Of a stretch of DNA of 37,787 nucleotides, positions 34,573 through 37,787 are shown piece after piece; the stretch's first letter is position 1, and each line of letters starts with the position of its first letter. The position numbers and the translations under genes are program-made. The notes under the pieces are model-generated. The model saw nothing but the letters and a program-made list of their open reading frames with translations. It was not told the origin of the DNA and did not search any database. This DNA comes from an uncultured bacterium (GTDB taxonomy: Bacteria > Pseudomonadota > Gammaproteobacteria > Burkholderiales > Burkholderiaceae_E): positions 1 through 37,787 of the forward strand of contig CAIPNM010000457.1 of NCBI GenBank assembly GCA_903866395.1, written 5' to 3'.

Positions 34573-34630
34573 CGCGACTCCGTAAGGGGGCAGACCAAAC
34601 TGGCGCCGATTGTATCGAGACCCGAAGCGC

Positions 34631-37381
34631 TCAGGCGCCAGGCGCCAAATCCGCCGCAAGCGCCTTCCCAACAATTTCTGCGACATCGGCCGAGAGCCCG
34701 GGATGCTGCGCCACGCGAGACAACGCGTCGCGCATGCCGGAGGCCCGCTCGGGGCTGTAGCGCGGCCAGCGGTCGAGTGCACGCGCAAGCCTCGCGGCAA
34801 GCTGCGGATTGAGCGCATCGAGCGCCATCACCTGCTCGGCCCAGAACGCGTAGCCCGTGCCATCGGTCTGATGAAACTCAGCCAGATTCCCAGTACAGAA
34901 CGCTGTGATCAGCGAGCGCACCTTGTTGGGATTACGAAGCGAGAACGCAGGGTGGGTCATGAGCCGCTTCACCTGATCGAGCACGGGTGGCTCGCCGGGA
35001 CAGCGCACAGCAGTGGCCTGCATCGAGAACCATTTGTCGAGCACCAGGGGTTCATTGGCGAACTCATGCTCGAACGCGGCAAGCGCCCGATCGCGACGCA
35101 CCCCGCCCGCGCGAACCAACGCGGCGAGCGCGGCCGACCGGTCGGTCATGTTGTCGGCATTCGCGCACTGCGCTGCGGCAGCCTCGACCGCTTCGTCGGC
35201 GCCGGCTTCGACCCACCAGCCCAGTGCTGCGTTCTTGAGCGCACGCCGGCCCGCGGCGGCGAGATCAACCGTCCAGGGCTGGCCGTCGTTGAGCGCGCGA
35301 TAAAGGGCAGACCATCGCCCTTCAAGTTCACGTGCAGCCGCCCCGCGTACCGCCAGCCGCGCCACCCGGAGCGCCTGCGGGTCGACCTGCTCGAGCTGCT
35401 CGGCGATAAACGTTTCCGATGGAAAGGTGATCAGCGCATCAACAAAGGCCGGATCGAGCGACGGATCATCAAGAAGGCGGCCGATCAGCGCGGCCACCGA
35501 AGCACCGGCCACCCCAGGATCAACGCCGTTCATCACCGCGCGAACCGCCCGCAGCATCCGCTGCTGCGTAGCCTCCCAGCGATTGAACGGGTCGCTGTCG
35601 TGAGCGGCGAGAAGATCAAGCTCCGCGTCGCTCCAATTGTGCTCAATGATGACTGGCGCGGAGAATCCGCGTCCGAGCGACACCACCGGGCGGCGGTTGA
35701 TGCCGGCGAACCGAAGGCGATGCGAGGCCTCGCGTAACTCAATGAGGGCGGTGCCCGCCTCGATCGAACGGATCAGCGCGCGGGTGGGCTCATCGGCGGG
35801 AACGATCGGCAGATCGCTCCCGTCGGCCGCGAGCAGACCGATCGCAAAGGGGATCGGTAACGGCAACTTCACCGGCTGACCGGGCGCGGCTGGCGTATGC
35901 TGAGTCACAACGAGTTCGCAGACCTGCTCCGACTCCTGGACGCTCACCGCGACCGCCACACGAGGCGTACCCGCCTGCGAGTACCAACGTGAAAACTGCG
36001 CGAGGTCGAGCTGGTTTGCATCAGCAATCGCCGCGACGAAATCGTCACAGGTCACAGCCGCGCCATCATGACGGGCGAAGTACAGATCCATGCCCTTCCG
36101 AAAGCCTTCTCGCCCGGCAAGCGTCTGCAGCATGCGAATGACCTCCGCACCTTTTTCGTAGACGGTGAGCGTGTAGAAATTATTGATCTCCTGATAGGCG
36201 TCCGGCCGAATCGGGTGTGCCATCGGGCCCGCGTCTTCAGGAAACTGCGATGTGCGAAGCACACGCACATCGTTGATCCGCTTGACCGCGCGGGCGCTCG
36301 CAGCAGCCGATGGGCTTTCGCACTGCGCAGCCATCATGTCGGCGGAGAACTCCTGATCGCGAAATACCGTGAGACCTTCCTTGAGCGTGAGCTGAAACCA
36401 GTCACGGCAGGTCACCCGGTTGCCGGTCCAATTATGGAAATATTCGTGCGCCACCACCGACTCCACCGCTGCAAAGTCTTGGTCAGTCGCCAGCCGCGGA
36501 TGCGCGAACACATAGCGGGTGTTGAAGATGTTGAGGCCCTTGTTCTCCATTGCCCCCATGTTGAAGTCGCCGGTGGCGACAATCATGAATCGATCAAGGT
36601 CGAGTTCCAGCCCATAGCGCGATTCATCCCACCGGATCGAACGTTCAAGCGAACGCATCGCATGTTCGGTCTTGTGCTCGTTGCCGGGCTCGACCCAAAC
36701 CTGGAGGAGCGCCGGGCGCCCCGACCCCCTGACGAAGGTCGATTCCGTGACCACCAGACGTCCCGCCACCAGCGCGAAAAGATAGCTGGGCTTGGGGAAC
36801 GGATCCTCCCAGGTGCACCAGTGCCAGCCGGCTCGCACGGGGCCCGCGTCCGCGTGCACGCCATCGCAGTCGCCCTGGGCGATGAGATTGCCGTTGGAGA
36901 GCAGCACTGGCCAGCGCGCGCGCTCTGCGCGAAGCGTCACGCGATAGCGCGCCATGACATCGGGGCGGTCGGCAAAAAACGTGATCCGTCGAAAGCCTTG
37001 TGCCTCGCACTGGGTGTAGAAATTTTCGTTCGACACATAGAGACCGCTCAGTGCGGTGTTCGCCTCGGGCGAACACCGCGTGGTGATGTCGAGCACAAAC
37101 TGCGCGGGTACACCCGCTATCACCAGCTGATCGTTAGCATGCGTGAAGGCCTCCGGCCCGAGCAGCTGACCGTCAATGGCCACTGCGAGCAACTCCAGCG
37201 CCTCGCCATCGAGCTGCAGCGGCTCGGCGGGGCCCACGCCAGTCGCGCGGCGCACGACGAGGCGCGAGCGCACCAGGGTGGCCTTCGGATCCAGGTCGAC
37301 ACTGAGCTCGACCGTATCAATGGCATAAGCGGGCGGCCGGTAATCGGCCCGATGAATCGTCACGCCCTGATCGGTACGCAT
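34631..37381 (-). CDS. pepN: Aminopeptidase N (M1 family metallopeptidase)
   Basis: The 916-residue cytoplasmic zinc aminopeptidase removes N-terminal residues from peptides. It has the exopeptidase motif GAMEN (276-280), the zinc site HEYFH (312-316) with Glu335 as third ligand (LKEGLT), and the PepN-type C-terminal helical domain. Close neighbours to the motifs, such as [16 protein letters not shown] and [15 protein letters not shown], are typical of the E. coli PepN branch (870 residues), so it is slightly long. AGGAG eight bases before the ATG makes the start secure. It is divergent from a Bug-family receptor gene and probably co-transcribed with fbp. Confidence 0.96.
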   Translation of the reverse strand: MRTDQGVTIHRADYRPPAYAIDTVELSVDLDPKATLVRSRLVVRRATGVGPAEPLQLDGEALELLAVAIDGQLLGPEAFTHANDQLVIAGVPAQFVLDITTRCSPEANTALSGLYVSNENFYTQCEAQGFRRITFFADRPDVMARYRVTLRAERARWPVLLSNGNLIAQGDCDGVHADAGPVRAGWHWCTWEDPFPKPSYLFALVAGRLVVTESTFVRGSGRPALLQVWVEPGNEHKTEHAMRSLERSIRWDESRYGLELDLDRFMIVATGDFNMGAMENKGLNIFNTRYVFAHPRLATDQDFAAVESVVAHEYFHNWTGNRVTCRDWFQLTLKEGLTVFRDQEFSADMMAAQCESPSAAASARAVKRINDVRVLRTSQFPEDAGPMAHPIRPDAYQEINNFYTLTVYEKGAEVIRMLQTLAGREGFRKGMDLYFARHDGAAVTCDDFVAAIADANQLDLAQFSRWYSQAGTPRVAVAVSVQESEQVCELVVTQHTPAAPGQPVKLPLPIPFAIGLLAADGSDLPIVPADEPTRALIRSIEAGTALIELREASHRLRFAGINRRPVVSLGRGFSAPVIIEHNWSDAELDLLAAHDSDPFNRWEATQQRMLRAVRAVMNGVDPGVAGASVAALIGRLLDDPSLDPAFVDALITFPSETFIAEQLEQVDPQALRVARLAVRGAAARELEGRWSALYRALNDGQPWTVDLAAAGRRALKNAALGWWVEAGADEAVEAAAAQCANADNMTDRSAALAALVRAGGVRRDRALAAFEHEFANEPLVLDKWFSMQATAVRCPGEPPVLDQVKRLMTHPAFSLRNPNKVRSLITAFCTGNLAEFHQTDGTGYAFWAEQVMALDALNPQLAARLARALDRWPRYSPERASGMRDALSRVAQHPGLSADVAEIVGKALAADLAPGA

Positions 37382-37405
37382 GGTGAAAGCTCCTTTGATC
37401 GGTTC

Positions 37406-37432
37406 ATTCTAGGCTTTCAGCGAACCGCTCAA
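37406..37432 (-). promoter_or_regulatory. Likely pepN promoter
   Basis: On the minus strand, TTGAGC (37432-37427) and TAGAAT (37411-37406) resemble sigma-70 -35 and -10 elements, but with a short 15-bp spacer. The -10 matches five of six consensus bases and lies about 25 bp upstream of the pepN ATG, leaving room for the AGGAG site. The rest of the 164-bp divergent gap shows no coding sequence. Confidence 0.4.
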
Positions 37433-37545
37433 TCACTGGACACCTGCGCGCTCCGGGGTCAAGATTTCATGCCTGACCCAACCGCCTCGCCACCTGATCG
37501 TCTGATACCAGCACGCAGAGATCGCCAACCAGGAGTACGCCGCTC

Positions 37546-37787
37546 GTGAAACCGCCATCTGTTTGGTCCGCTCGTCGTCGGGCGCTTGCCGGCCTCGCCG
37601 CGTCATCGGCAGTCATGTTGCCCTTACCCACGCGGGCGCAAACCCCGGCCTGGCCCACACGACCAGTCCGCGTGGTGGTGAATTTTCCGGCCGGGGGTCC
37701 CCTGGACATTCTGGCGCGACAGGTGGCAGGTTATCTCACCAACCGGCTGGGTCAGCCATTCGCTGTTGAAAACGTCACCGGCGCAGC
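37546..37787 (+). CDS. Bug/TctC family tripartite tricarboxylate transporter substrate-binding protein (N-terminus only)
   Basis: A GTG start with AGGAG ten bases upstream opens a frame that runs off the right edge after about 80 residues. It begins with a signal peptide containing ARRRALAGLAASSAVM and ending in an RAQ cleavage site. The mature start follows with WPTRPVRVVVNFPAGGPLDI, the hallmark of Bug (TctC) receptors, then LARQVAGYLTNRLGQPFAVEN. These receptors bind small organic acids or aromatic acids and are greatly expanded in Bordetella, Cupriavidus and relatives. The ligand cannot be told from the fragment, and whether TctA/TctB permease genes follow is outside the window. Confidence 0.9.
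   Translation, partial: MKPPSVWSARRRALAGLAASSAVMLPLPTRAQTPAWPTRPVRVVVNFPAGGPLDILARQVAGYLTNRLGQPFAVENVTGA

Overview
The window is GC-rich, densely coded chromosomal DNA. It most resembles a betaproteobacterium of the order Burkholderiales. The reasons are a paired cphA'/cphA cyanophycin locus with its linked ABC transporter and DUF1854 gene, a Bug/TctC-type solute receptor, pobA, malate synthase G, a MetE-like core methionine synthase and many Tat-like signal peptides. The genus cannot be fixed from the sequence. I see no rRNA, tRNA, CRISPR array, insertion sequence, integrase or phage gene. The longest gap between genes is about 240 bp, so this reads as stable chromosome and not as an island.

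Layout. 1-679 (-): start of a molybdenum hydroxylase operon of the isoquinoline 1-oxidoreductase type (small [2Fe-2S] subunit, then the large subunit running off the edge). 913-3384 (+): a MacA-like adaptor and a MacB-like permease without an ATPase gene. 3394-6300 (-): DUF1854 protein and a cyanophycin-associated ABC transporter. 6386-11231 (+): cphA' and cphA. 11329-13488 (+): malate synthase G. 13546-15879 (-): Old Yellow Enzyme homologue, MaoC-type dehydratase and histidine phosphatase in one likely operon. 15927-17291 (+): DNA polymerase IV. 17317-19146 (-): SDR oxidoreductase and a MetE-like core protein, divergent from a YeeE/YedE sulfur transporter at 19227-20342 (+). 20378-22788 (-): 4-hydroxybenzoate hydroxylase overlapping a branched-chain-type solute-binding protein, divergent from an MFS carrier at 22908-24230 (+). 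24350-28540 (-): ribosome hibernation factor and single-chain pyruvate carboxylase. 28539-30362 (+): subtilisin-like lipoprotein. 30434-31891 (-): soluble transhydrogenase. 31999-33545 (+): HDAC-family deacylase and GNAT acetyltransferase. 33562-37381 (-): fructose-1,6-bisphosphatase and aminopeptidase N. 37546-37787 (+): start of a Bug-family receptor.

How the genes work together. CphA would make multi-L-arginyl-poly-L-aspartate, a nitrogen store. CphA' keeps its ATP-grasp half but has lost the Mur-ligase P-loop lysine and the C-terminal domain, so it should be a one-activity partner. The divergent ABC transporter plus DUF1854 pair has no established function and is the best candidate here for an undescribed system. 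Its transporter carries an N-terminal domain that looks PH-like and a zinc ribbon. Malate synthase G, pyruvate carboxylase, fructose bisphosphatase and soluble transhydrogenase suggest growth on organic and aromatic acids with gluconeogenesis, which fits pobA, the binding protein and the Bug receptor.
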